A stretch of DNA of 64,000 bases from Natrinema pellirubrum DSM 15624 (GTDB lineage: Archaea > Halobacteriota > Halobacteria > Halobacteriales > Natrialbaceae), in NCBI RefSeq assembly GCF_000230735.2, contig NC_019962.1, forward strand, positions 1,426,001 through 1,490,000, read 5' to 3'. Shown in pieces: positions 26,609-34,395 of this stretch. Each line of letters starts with the position of its first letter. Position 1 is the stretch's first letter. The position numbers and the translations under genes were made by a program. The notes beneath the pieces are model-generated. The model had not been told where the DNA came from. It ran no database searches and was given only the letters and a program-made list of their open reading frames with translations.

Positions 26609-27609
26609 CAGTACGACTCACCCGTTTCGATCGGCCCGCTGAAGGCGGTGTAGAGGACCGCGAAGTAGACGAACACGAGCGGCAACAGGACGGCCGCGCC
26701 GACGGACATGAGATTGAGCTGCAGCGTCGAGACGATGGCCGTCTCGACCGTCAGTCCGGCCGCTCGATCGATGGACGGGTACATCAGGCCGGCGACGATG
26801 GCGACCAGCGCGAAGACCAGCCCCGCGGCCGCGCCGAACGCCGCGTAGTAGCGGTCCGCCCGCGTCGCCGCCACGTACACGCCGGCGAACGCGAGCGTCG
26901 CGAGGACGAGCGCCAGCACCGGTGCCGAGAGCAGGGCCGACCGCAACGCCGGTTCGACCGCGTACACGGAGCCAAGCGCCGCGACAACGAGGACGAGGTA
27001 CGCGCCGAGCGCGCGATAGCCGTCCATCTCGAGGTCGTCGCGTAAGTCACCTCGCGTCTTCAGTCGGAGGAAGGCCACGCCGTCGACGACGGTGAGCGCG
27101 ACGACGGCGAGACCGACGATCAGCGCCGGGAGGGTGACGATCGACGTCGCGCCGGTCACCCAGTTCGCGGTGAACATACCCAGAAAGAAGGGGGCGGTGA
27201 GGCTGCCGACGACGAACGCCCGGCCCCACCAGCGCTGCCAGCCGTCGTCGTGGCGCTGTTCGTACATCTCGGGTGCGAGTCCCCGAACGATGAGCGCGCC
27301 CAGAATGGCGAACATCAACAGGTAGTGGCGGCTGAAGAGGTTGGCGTAGACGGACGGAAAGGCCGCGAACAACGCGCCGCCGAAGACGACGAGCCACACC
27401 TCGTTGCCGTCCCAGAACGGCCCGATGGCCGCCAGCAACCGTTCGCGTTCGTCGTCGTCCTCGCGCGTCGCAAACAGCGCGCCGACCCCGAAGTCGAAGC
27501 CGTCCAGAAAGAGGAACATCGCGAGGATGAAAAACACCAGCCCGAACCAGAGGTCGGCCAGCGGGAGACCGAACAACGGCTCGGTCGCGAGCGCGGCCGG
27601 CTCAGTCAT
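26608..27609 (-). CDS. cydB: Cytochrome bd ubiquinol oxidase subunit II
   Basis: 333 residues, eight to nine membrane helices. The N-terminal FVFFILAMFLFLDGFDFGVGALF-like region (LWFGLVFFILAMFLFLDG) and the following GPFWDGNEVWLVVFGGALFAAFP are diagnostic for CydB. With CydA it forms the quinol oxidase that reduces oxygen to water, often at low oxygen or under stress, without pumping protons. It overlaps cydA by eight bases and the small downstream gene by one base. Confidence 0.94.
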   Translation of the reverse strand: MTEPAALATEPLFGLPLADLWFGLVFFILAMFLFLDGFDFGVGALFATREDDDERERLLAAIGPFWDGNEVWLVVFGGALFAAFPSVYANLFSRHYLLMFAILGALIVRGLAPEMYEQRHDDGWQRWWGRAFVVGSLTAPFFLGMFTANWVTGATSIVTLPALIVGLAVVALTVVDGVAFLRLKTRGDLRDDLEMDGYRALGAYLVLVVAALGSVYAVEPALRSALLSAPVLALVLATLAFAGVYVAATRADRYYAAFGAAAGLVFALVAIVAGLMYPSIDRAAGLTVETAIVSTLQLNLMSVGAAVLLPLVFVYFAVLYTAFSGPIETGESY

Positions 27610-29026
27610 CGGCGCTCACCTCCGACGCGGGCCGTTCCGACGCGTCCCGCGTCGCGAGGTCGTCCCCGTCCGGCGGGCCGGCCCGAACGATGCGGACGAC
27701 GACGTAGGTGTAGAGGGTCAGGAGGCCGAGGTAGACGACCGCGAACCCCACAAGCGTCGCCGTCGCCTCGGCGGCGGTCAACCCCGGCGAGACACCGTCT
27801 GTCGTCCGCAAAACGTCCTGTACGACCCACGGCTGGCGGCCGACCTCCGTGACGATCCAGCCCAGTTCGACCGCGACAATGCCGAGCAGCGTCGAGAGCA
27901 TCAGGGCCTTGTGAAGGAGATCGTCCTCGAGGAGTTCGCCGCTCCACCAGCGGTAGCCGCCCCAGACGGCGAGCAGGACGAACCAGAACCCGAGACCGAC
28001 CATCATCCGGAACGACCAGAAGACGATCGCCACGGGCGGCTGTTTTCCCTCGAACTCCTCGAGCCCCTGAATCGTCGCCTGCGGATCGCCGCCGCTCGCG
28101 AGCCACGACGCGCCACCGGGGATACCGATGCCGAAGATCTCCTTGGCACGCGGATCCAGCAGCTGGTTGAGGCTGGTCGGGAACGCGACGATGTACTCGG
28201 GGACGTAGGAGTCGGTCTCCCAGACGGCTTCCATCGCGGCGAACTTCTGGGGCTGGGTTTCCACGATGTGTCGCGCGTACAGGTCGCCGTGTAGCACCTG
28301 CAACGGCGCTGTCACGAGCAACGCGATGAGGCCGAACTTGAGCGTCGTCTCCCAGAACGCGACGTTCTCGACGGGGTACTCCCAGACGTGGTGTCTGAAG
28401 ACGAAATACGCGCCGAGCCCAGCCATAAACAGCGCGACGGACTCGACGGCGGCGTTTTGCATATGGACGAACATCCAGGGGAACCGGGGGTTGGCGTAGG
28501 CCGCGACCGGATCGACCAGTTCGACGATCGTATGTCCGTTCGCCGTCGTCAACTCGTAGCCCCGTGGGGTCTGCATCCAGGAGTTGGCGATCAGGATCCA
28601 GACCGCCGAGAGCCACGTCCCCAGTCCGACCGCGACCGCCGACACCATATACAGCGCGTTCCCGACCCGCTCGCGCCCGAAGACGAAGATGCCGAGAAAC
28701 GTCGCCTCGAGCATGAACGCCATCATTCCCTCGAGCGCGAGCGGACCGCCGAAGAGTTCGCCGGCGGTCGTCGAAAACGCCGCGAAGTTCGTCCCGAACT
28801 CGAACTCGAGGACGATACCGGTCACGGTGCCGACGACGAAGCTGACGGCGAAGATCCGGGTCCAGAACCGTCGCAACTGCTCGTAGATCGGCTCGCCGGT
28901 GCGGATGTCCTTCCACGTGAAGTAGACGAGGAAGGGGGCGAGCCCCATGCTCATCACCGGGAAGATGATGTGAACGATCGTGGTGAGCGCGAACTGCAGC
29001 CGACTGCCGAGGACTGGGTCGATCAT
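27602..29026 (-). CDS. cydA: Cytochrome bd ubiquinol oxidase subunit I
   Basis: 474 residues from the ATG at 29026; the frame stays open upstream but that part is arginine-rich and not protein-like. The protein begins MIDPVLGSRLQFALTTIVHIIFP with the haem b595 histidine in the first helix, has EGMMAFMLEATFLGIFVFG, and the quinol-loop end GRQPW in VTEVGRQPWVVQDVL. These are the hallmarks of CydA. It is the first gene of the cydA-cydB-26309 operon. The nearby DsbA-like and nos-type genes suggest an electron-transfer neighbourhood. Confidence 0.95.
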   Translation of the reverse strand: MIDPVLGSRLQFALTTIVHIIFPVMSMGLAPFLVYFTWKDIRTGEPIYEQLRRFWTRIFAVSFVVGTVTGIVLEFEFGTNFAAFSTTAGELFGGPLALEGMMAFMLEATFLGIFVFGRERVGNALYMVSAVAVGLGTWLSAVWILIANSWMQTPRGYELTTANGHTIVELVDPVAAYANPRFPWMFVHMQNAAVESVALFMAGLGAYFVFRHHVWEYPVENVAFWETTLKFGLIALLVTAPLQVLHGDLYARHIVETQPQKFAAMEAVWETDSYVPEYIVAFPTSLNQLLDPRAKEIFGIGIPGGASWLASGGDPQATIQGLEEFEGKQPPVAIVFWSFRMMVGLGFWFVLLAVWGGYRWWSGELLEDDLLHKALMLSTLLGIVAVELGWIVTEVGRQPWVVQDVLRTTDGVSPGLTAAEATATLVGFAVVYLGLLTLYTYVVVRIVRAGPPDGDDLATRDASERPASEVSADD

Positions 29027-29234
29027 GGCTGTTGGGAGCGGAACCTGTTGTCGGTCGTCCGTCCGTTCTCGTGAACCGCAAGCGGCTTCGATTGGATCTC
29101 GGTCCCACCGAGAAGTAGGGCTTGGGGTACGAACGTCGAAACAGCGCCTGACGCGGCCGTTTGCCGACGCAACTCCGATAGCCGGGCGACCGCCGAGCCC
29201 GTCGGACGGATGCCGGGTCCGACGCCGTTCGGTG

Positions 29235-29960
29235 CTACGCGTCCCTGACCCGTTCGATCGCGTCGTCGAACCGTTCCGGCGGCTGGGCACCGGTGAGCGA
29301 TCCGGCGGCTTCGGACTCCGGATCGAAGACGACGAACGAGGGCGTCCCCGAGATGCCGAACTCGGTCGCTCGTTCCGCATCGGCTTCGACCGCGGCTTCG
29401 AACTCCGACCGTCGGTCCTCGAGACACGACTCGAGGGCGTCCGCGTCGACGCCGTCGACGGAACGGGTGTACTCGAGGAGGTTGTCCGTCGACGCCCACC
29501 CCGAGTTCTTCTCGCCCTGTTCGTCGAACACCGCCGTATGCCAGTCCCAGTACGCGCCGGGATCGTCGTCGCGAACCCGCTCCCAGACGCACTTGCCGGC
29601 GACCGCGGCGGTCATCGAGTCCGCACCGAAATAGGGCAGCGAGACGAAGACGATGCGAACGTCGCCCGGTTCGACGTACTCCCGAACGAGATCGGGGAGC
29701 GTCTCCCGTTCGAACTGCTCGCAGAACGGGCACTGGAAGTCGGTCCAGTAGTAGATCTCGAGCGGTGCTGCCCGTGAGCCCATGATCGGCTTTCCGCCGA
29801 GGTCGACGCCGAACGCTGACGTCTCGTCGCTCGAGTGAAACGACGGGGAGAGATGCTGTGCGGTGTCGTCGGATCGCGTGAGATAGTAGGCGCCACCGGC
29901 GCCGAGTGTCACGACGGAACCGGCGAGGAACGCGCGACGGGATGGCTGATCGATCGACAT
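29235..29960 (-). CDS. Tat-exported DsbA/DsbG-like thiol-disulfide oxidoreductase
   Basis: 241 residues from the ATG at 29960. A twin-arginine signal (SRRAFLAGS, residues 7-15) leads into a thioredoxin-fold domain with the CPFC active site (C77 and C80) in YYWTDFQCPFCEQFE, a helical insert and a cis-proline ISGTPSFVVFDP. Two further cysteines lie in GKCVWERV and ESCLED. It should act outside the cytoplasm on protein disulfides, either as oxidase or reductase. It is divergent from a two-gene membrane operon across a 25-bp palindrome at 30005-30029. Confidence 0.87.
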   Translation of the reverse strand: MSIDQPSRRAFLAGSVVTLGAGGAYYLTRSDDTAQHLSPSFHSSDETSAFGVDLGGKPIMGSRAAPLEIYYWTDFQCPFCEQFERETLPDLVREYVEPGDVRIVFVSLPYFGADSMTAAVAGKCVWERVRDDDPGAYWDWHTAVFDEQGEKNSGWASTDNLLEYTRSVDGVDADALESCLEDRRSEFEAAVEADAERATEFGISGTPSFVVFDPESEAAGSLTGAQPPERFDDAIERVRDA

Positions 29961-30004
29961 TGAATTCTCGTGACCGTTTCCGATCCGGGACGGTAACGGA
30001 ATCG

Positions 30005-30029
30005 CCGATTTGCTGGCCCAGCAAATCGG
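30005..30029. promoter_or_regulatory. 25-bp perfect palindrome between divergent DsbA-like and membrane-protein genes
   Basis: Left arm CCGATTTGCTGG, one central C, right arm CCAGCAAATCGG: twelve perfectly matched bases on each side. It lies 45 bases from the DsbA-like start and 40 bases from the start at 30069, so it could serve both promoters. A 17-of-21 match precedes the neighbouring winged-helix gene (31190-31210), which makes that protein the likely binder. Confidence 0.7.
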
Positions 30030-30068
30030 AGTTGGTGATTTCAGGTCGTCCCCCGTCGATTCGATCGG

Positions 30069-30617
30069 ATGAATACACGCGCCACGGGTCGAGAGTATCT
30101 GACGAACCTCATTGCAGCGGTCTCGTATCCGTTCGAGACGTGGCGAAGGACGATCGGCGCCGTTGCCGTCACGGGTGCGACCTACGTCCTCCTGATTCTG
30201 AGTACGATGCCGGCGTTCTCGCTTCAGATGCTCGGCGACGGCCTCCACTGGTTCGAGTACGTCGTCGTCTCACTCACGGAGACGGTGTACCGAACCGACG
30301 GCTGGACCGGGCTCGGAATCATCGTCCTGTATGCACTCCTGTCGGGGATCGCTGTCGTCAACGCCGTCACACAGCTGCGACTCGTCGGCGTCTCGAGTCT
30401 CGCCGACCTCTCCGGGATCGTCCCCGGACTCCTTGCCTCTGGCTGTGCGAGCTGTGGTGCCGGTCTCCTCGGCTTTCTCGGGTTCGCGGGGGGCCTCGCG
30501 GCGCTCCCGTACGACGGCGCGCTGGTTCGCGTCGGCGGGCTCGTGCTGTTGCTGTTCTTCCTCGGACGGGCGGGCCATCCCGAACGGTGTACCATCGCGA
30601 CGGAGGGGGCGAAATGA
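30069..30617 (+). CDS. Membrane protein with an intramembrane CxxC pair
   Basis: 182 residues, four to five membrane helices. The key feature is GCASCGAG with C126 and C129 at the edge of a helix (residues about 115-140), plus one cysteine near the C-terminus (PERCT). I recognise no named family. The start codon follows a weak TATA-like GATTTCA by about 30 bases. It overlaps the next gene by four bases, so the two are coupled. A redox or metal role is inferred from the cysteine pair and the DsbA-like neighbour. Confidence 0.75.
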   Translation: MNTRATGREYLTNLIAAVSYPFETWRRTIGAVAVTGATYVLLILSTMPAFSLQMLGDGLHWFEYVVVSLTETVYRTDGWTGLGIIVLYALLSGIAVVNAVTQLRLVGVSSLADLSGIVPGLLASGCASCGAGLLGFLGFAGGLAALPYDGALVRVGGLVLLLFFLGRAGHPERCTIATEGAK

Positions 30618-31090
30618 CGGGACGGGGATTCCTCCGACCGATCCGCTCGGATCGTCGGGCGATGGGGTACGGAGCGGCCGCTGGAATCGGCGTGTTCCTG
30701 TTGTTCGGTCTCGTCACCGGCTTGCTCCCGAACCCGCTCTACGTTCGGATGGTCCCGCGGACGCCGATCGACTACCTGTTCCTGACGTCGACCGCACTGC
30801 TCGCCGGCGTGTACACCGCACAGCGGCTGGCGACCGAGCGAGTCGAACCCGGGCTCGAGGACGGCGACACGAGCAGCGAAGATCGCCTGGCGCTTGGCGG
30901 TCTCGTCGGCGGGTTTCTGGCAGTCAGCTGTCCGATCTGTAACGTCGTTTTGCTCGCGTTGTTCAGTTCCTCGGCGGTCATGACGTACGTCGATCCGTTA
31001 CGACCGGTTTTCGGAGCCCTCTCAGTGGTCCTGCTGGTCGGGCTGATCTACGTCCGCCACAGCCGGGCGTGTCCGACCTGTGCCGTCTGA
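30614..31090 (+). CDS. Membrane protein with two CxxC pairs
   Basis: 158 residues from the ATG at 30614, which overlaps the previous stop (ATGA). Four membrane helices. One cysteine pair, SCPICN (C106 and C109), lies at the start of the third helix; a second, CPTC (C153 and C156), is at the very C-terminus. The two-pair layout resembles DsbB or VKOR in that electrons could pass between pairs in a membrane protein, but there is no sequence match I can name. It is likely to work with the protein encoded just upstream. Confidence 0.75.
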   Translation: MTGRGFLRPIRSDRRAMGYGAAAGIGVFLLFGLVTGLLPNPLYVRMVPRTPIDYLFLTSTALLAGVYTAQRLATERVEPGLEDGDTSSEDRLALGGLVGGFLAVSCPICNVVLLALFSSSAVMTYVDPLRPVFGALSVVLLVGLIYVRHSRACPTCAV

Positions 31091-31189
31091 TCGGTTTTGA
31101 ACCGCGTTCGAACAGCCGTCCGCCCCGACGAGTCGCTATAACGGCATCTCACTGACGCCGCTCGAGGGGGAATACAAGACGGTTGTGGT

Positions 31190-31210
31190 GATTTGCCGGG
31201 TCAGCGAATC
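31190..31210 (+). promoter_or_regulatory. Second copy of the palindromic operator, upstream of the winged-helix gene
   Basis: GATTTGC-CGGGTCA-GCGAATC, matching 17 of 21 bases of the centre of the palindrome at 30005-30029. It lies just upstream of a CTATTTG TATA-like element (31216-31222) and about 40 bases before the GTG at 31247, which suggests autoregulation. Confidence 0.55.
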
Positions 31211-31246
31211 GTGGCCTATTTGCCGCTGAACGAGAGGATCTCTCGT

Positions 31247-31609
31247 GTGCAACCCGGTGGTTCCTCGGAGTCGACGGCGATCTTCCAACTCCTCGCGGAC
31301 GAGTACGCACGGAAGATACTCCTCGCCGCCGATCGGGACGGACCGAAGACAGCGAAGACGCTCAGCGAGGAGTGTGACGCCTCGCTGACGACGGTCTATC
31401 GCCGTGTGTCGACGCTGCAAGAATACGACCTCATCGAGGAATGCAGAACCGTCGACGCGGACGGCTCTCACCGAAGCGAGTTCGAAACCACACTCGAGGA
31501 ACTCCACGTCGACGTCACCGACGGACAACTCTCGCTGACCATGGAGACACGCGACGAACTCGCCGACAACTTCACCGACCTCTGGCGCGGGATCCGGGGT
31601 GACGAGTAA
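31247..31609 (+). CDS. Winged-helix transcription regulator (ArsR-like)
   Basis: 120 residues from the GTG at 31247, placed one TATA distance after CTATTTG; a start at 31193 would lie inside the operator. The HTH runs through about residues 10-75 (LLADEYARKILLAADRDGPKTAKTLSEEC then SLTTVYRRVSTLQEYDLIEE), with one cysteine in SEEC and one in EECR, followed by a beta-wing and a short helix for dimerisation. DNA-binding regulators of this haloarchaeal type often sit beside their targets. Stop and next start overlap as TAATG. Confidence 0.8.
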   Translation: MQPGGSSESTAIFQLLADEYARKILLAADRDGPKTAKTLSEECDASLTTVYRRVSTLQEYDLIEECRTVDADGSHRSEFETTLEELHVDVTDGQLSLTMETRDELADNFTDLWRGIRGDE

Positions 31610-31872
31610 TGGACGCGTCGTTCCTCCTCGCCAAACTGATTACGCTCGTTTTGAGTCTCGTCGTCGCGTATCTGGCGTTTCACGGCTATCGGCGGAGCGG
31701 ACAGACGCCGATGCTGTACGTCTCCGGTGGATTCGTCTTCATCGGTGCCGGGGCGATCTGTGAGGGGCTGATCTATCACGTGTTCGGGACGACGATCGCG
31801 TCCGCCGCCCTCGTGCAGGCAGTCATCGTCTCGAGCGGGATGGGACTCGTTTTGCTCTCGCTGACGAAGTGA
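31609..31872 (+). CDS. Small three-helix membrane protein coupled to the regulator (DUF7521-like)
   Basis: 87 residues in three membrane helices: FLLAKLITLVLSLVVAYLAF, MLYVSGGFVFIGAGAICEGLIYHVF and AALVQAVIVSSGMGLVLLSL. It overlaps the regulator gene by one base. Haloarchaea commonly pair this kind of small membrane protein with a winged-helix regulator; I think it belongs to the DUF7521 group, but the function is unknown. It may sense something at the membrane for its partner, which is inference. Confidence 0.72.
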   Translation: MDASFLLAKLITLVLSLVVAYLAFHGYRRSGQTPMLYVSGGFVFIGAGAICEGLIYHVFGTTIASAALVQAVIVSSGMGLVLLSLTK

Positions 31873-31885
31873 CGTTGCCCCGAAT

Positions 31886-32809
31886 CTAGAAGAACAGCGC
31901 CGGCACGGTGTTCCGGAAGATGTTGAGCGAGATGATAAACAGGAGTCCGACGACGAACCAGTCGAACGTTCGCTCGTCGAACTCGAAGCGCCGGAGGTAC
32001 GTACCCAGCAACAACCCGACGATGGTAACCACTGCGATCATCGAACCGAGCCAGAGCCGGTAGGTCGTCAGAAGATCGGTGAACAGCGCCATCTGGACGA
32101 GACGGACCGTAAAGATCGTCCCGAGTACCATCGACAGGCCGCCGATGTATCGCTCGGTGTCGCGTTCGAAGGTGTGGAAGTACGCCGGGAGGAGCGGCCC
32201 GAGGTTCGCGAACGCGAGCAGGAAGCCCTGAAAGAACCCGGCGGCGCCGAGGGCGAACGGGTGGTGGGCTTCCTCGACCGTGACGAAGTTCTGTACGAAC
32301 TGAAAGGCCACGTAACCGAAGAGGACGAGACCGATGACGAACGCGACGATCGGGCCGACGCTGAACGTCGCGAGCGCCGCAACGCCGACGATGGTCCCCG
32401 CGATCGCGAGTACCAGCAGCGTCCACTCCTCACGAACGAACGCCCGTCCCGTCCCGGTTTCGGCGATCTGGAACATGTTGAGCATCCACGGCGGGATCGC
32501 CAGGACGACGACAGCGACGGTCGGATCGATCACCGACGCGACGATCGGCGTCATGATGAGCGAGTAGCCGAACCCGGTCATGCCCTTGACGGCGCCGGCG
32601 ACGATCGCGATCAGGACGACCCCGGCGAGCAACTCGCCAGAGAGGTCGGACTGGACACCGTTCCCGACGTTCTCGAATCCGGGGAAGAAGACGACCGCGG
32701 CGACGAGAACGGCCACCGTCGCGCCGACCATCGTCACTTCCCGGTATCGGAACGCGAGGAGGTTGGTGAGAAACTGTTCGACGTCGACTCTGGATTCGGA
32801 GGTACTCAT
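31886..32809 (-). CDS. TauE/SafE-family anion exporter
   Basis: 307 residues from the ATG at 32809. Eight predicted membrane helices in two halves, each with the TSUP pattern: GMTGFGYSLIMTPIVASVIDP in the first half and FALGAAGFFQGFLLAFANLGPLLPAYF in the second. TauE/SafE proteins carry sulfite, sulfoacetate or related anions across the membrane. A second member is encoded at 34396. It is monocistronic and converges on the small membrane protein gene. No TATTGTRC motif lies in front of it. Confidence 0.85.
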   Translation of the reverse strand: MSTSESRVDVEQFLTNLLAFRYREVTMVGATVAVLVAAVVFFPGFENVGNGVQSDLSGELLAGVVLIAIVAGAVKGMTGFGYSLIMTPIVASVIDPTVAVVVLAIPPWMLNMFQIAETGTGRAFVREEWTLLVLAIAGTIVGVAALATFSVGPIVAFVIGLVLFGYVAFQFVQNFVTVEEAHHPFALGAAGFFQGFLLAFANLGPLLPAYFHTFERDTERYIGGLSMVLGTIFTVRLVQMALFTDLLTTYRLWLGSMIAVVTIVGLLLGTYLRRFEFDERTFDWFVVGLLFIISLNIFRNTVPALFF

Positions 32810-33085
32810 ACTAGTTCGAAGGTAGTAGAGACGGCGCGCACCGTCGTTTGCAGTCAATTACCGGGCCCGACGTATTCGACTGTGCGATACGGCGAGATTC
32901 ATCATCGCTCGAGTCACCGGTAGTCGACGACCGTCTCGAGATGGGCCTTCTCGAGGGCATTCACGAGGGGTTCCCGGAAACACCCGTGTCATAGATAGCG
33001 GCGATATTCGCTGTCCCTCCGCCGATGGCGGCGCGTCATCGTCGACCGCTTTCGATCAGTGGCTCGGTCTAGCAAGAGCAACTAG
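32810..33085. other. Intergenic stretch upstream of the TauE and thioredoxin genes
   Basis: No credible coding frame. It should contain the TauE promoter at its left end; no strong TATA element is seen there. The right end runs into the thioredoxin promoter described separately. Confidence 0.4.
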
Positions 33086-33118
33086 TATTGTACACTGGCC
33101 ACAAAACACTGAAATACG
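33086..33118 (+). promoter_or_regulatory. Promoter and TATTGTRC motif of the second thioredoxin gene
   Basis: TATTGTACAC at 33086-33095, identical over these ten bases to the trxA promoter motif, followed about 24 bases later (centre to centre) by a GAAATACG TATA-like element at 33111-33118. The element lies about 25 bases before the ATG at 33139. The spacing matches that at trxA (about 22) and at the DUF7512 gene (about 25). Confidence 0.6.
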
Positions 33119-33138
33119 TTCAGGGCCTACCAACAGTG

Positions 33139-33510
33139 ATGACCGACTCAACGCCACCGGAGTCAACCGGCGACGGCCCCACGACCCGAAGCCCCGTCGA
33201 GTTGACCGACGGGACCGACTACGACGACCTGCTCGCGACACACGATCTCGTCCTGCTCGAGTTCGTTACGTCCGGCTGTGGTATCTGCGCGTCCATGGAG
33301 CCGGTACTCGGTGCGGTCGCACGCAGCGCACCGGGAGTCGTCGCGACGGTCAACGCCGGTCTCGTTCCGGATCTCACCGCCGAATTCGACGTTCGGAGCG
33401 TCCCGACGCTCGTCGTCCTGCGTGACGGCGAGGCGGTCGCTCGCTTCGACGACGGCTTCCAGCAGGCCGACACGCTCGTCGACGCGCTCGAGGCCCACGC
33501 AGCACAGTAG
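33139..33510 (+). CDS. Thioredoxin-family protein with CGIC active site
   Basis: 123 residues from the ATG at 33139, the start that fits the promoter. Thioredoxin fold with CGIC (C47 and C50) in FVTSGCGICASMEPVL and the cis-proline SVPTLVVLRDGE. The N-terminal 25 residues are an acidic extension. The active site differs from the standard WCGPC of TrxA, so redox potential and partners should differ; it may act in sulfane-sulfur transfer rather than general reduction, which is inference. Confidence 0.87.
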   Translation: MTDSTPPESTGDGPTTRSPVELTDGTDYDDLLATHDLVLLEFVTSGCGICASMEPVLGAVARSAPGVVATVNAGLVPDLTAEFDVRSVPTLVVLRDGEAVARFDDGFQQADTLVDALEAHAAQ

Positions 33511-33885
33511 CGGGCCGCGTTCGGCCGACCGCTTGGCTTTCCTTCGGAGTCGTCTTTGTTCCTGACTCGAGACCGACGCGGTTCACTGGTTGATCTCGTC
33601 GATACGTCGAGCGACTGCCGTCGGACCGAATCGACATCTCTCAGAAACGCCATACCGACGCTCTCGCGGATCTCGGTTCGTCGGTCGAATCCGTCGAGTA
33701 TCGTACTCCCGACCGGAACGTCCCGTCCCTTGCTTTCTCACGAGGGGCGTCCGCTGCCGGCGGCCGGACCGGAGACGGGGTCGAATCGAGCGTTCGATTG
33801 CTGCGTACCGCTACAGCCGCGGGCTTTCGCGGGGCTACTGCTGTGAGAAGACGCGTATAATTAGCGGATATCGACCGGGAGACGG
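33511..33885. other. Gene-free stretch downstream of the thioredoxin gene
   Basis: About 375 bases with no supportable coding frame. Near 33853-33870 an AT-rich CGTATAATTAGCGGATATC element resembles a promoter, but no gene starts after it on either strand; it may belong to the 3' end of the minus-strand regulator gene. Confidence 0.4.
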
Positions 33886-34293
33886 TTAGCTCTGGGCAGG
33901 AATCTCGGTATCGGCCTCCGCATGTTCGTACTTGTCCTCGAACTCCTGGATGAGTTGCCCCATCTTCGCGTACCAGTCGTTTAGCTTTCGCTGCATGTCG
34001 TTTGCGATCTGGGTCGGGTCCGTCGGGTAGTAGACGTGATAGTACCCGCCCTGATCGTAGTTGATCTGCTCCTTTTGGATGAACCCGCTCTTGAGCAAGC
34101 GCTGGATCGATCGGTACGCGGTCGAACGCTCGCGGTCGACCCGATCGGCGACCTCGTCGATCGTCAGCGCTTGCTCGCTCTCGACGAGGACGCGAAAGCA
34201 GTCCTTGTCGAGTTGCTTGAGTCCGTGGATACATTCCAGTAACCCCTCACACTCCATGTCCTGCTGTAGTTGCTCTGCCATCGAGTTTGCCAT
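33886..34293 (-). CDS. HTH transcription regulator with three N-terminal cysteines
   Basis: 135 residues from the ATG at 34293. Cysteines at positions 15, 21 and 32 (MECEGLLEC and KDCF) precede a winged HTH at about 30-85 (LTIDEVADRVDRERSTAYRSIQRLLKSGFIQ), then YYHVYYPTDP and a C-terminal helix for dimer formation. The cysteines could sense oxidants, persulfides or metals. It lies among sulfur and thiol genes and is the best candidate to bind the TATTGTRC motif; this is inference. It is followed by a good TATA element upstream (minus-strand CCTTATAGCG). Confidence 0.83.
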   Translation of the reverse strand: MANSMAEQLQQDMECEGLLECIHGLKQLDKDCFRVLVESEQALTIDEVADRVDRERSTAYRSIQRLLKSGFIQKEQINYDQGGYYHVYYPTDPTQIANDMQRKLNDWYAKMGQLIQEFEDKYEHAEADTEIPAQS

Positions 34294-34320
34294 GTTACTA
34301 TCCGGTGATAGGGGCCGCAT

Positions 34321-34350
34321 CGCTATAAGGGTTGTGTGAATATCGTGCAA
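34321..34350 (-). promoter_or_regulatory. Promoter of the cysteine-containing HTH gene
   Basis: Minus-strand TATA element CCTTATAGCG (34321-34330). About 17 bases further upstream the plus strand reads AATATCGTGCAA (34339-34350), one base away from the AATATTGTGC form of the shared sulfur-gene motif, although in the opposite orientation to the TATA element. Autoregulation is possible but the match is weak. Confidence 0.45.
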
Positions 34351-34395
34351 TCTCGATGAACTGCGATGAAACGCAGCGAGCGGCGGAGAGCGTCC

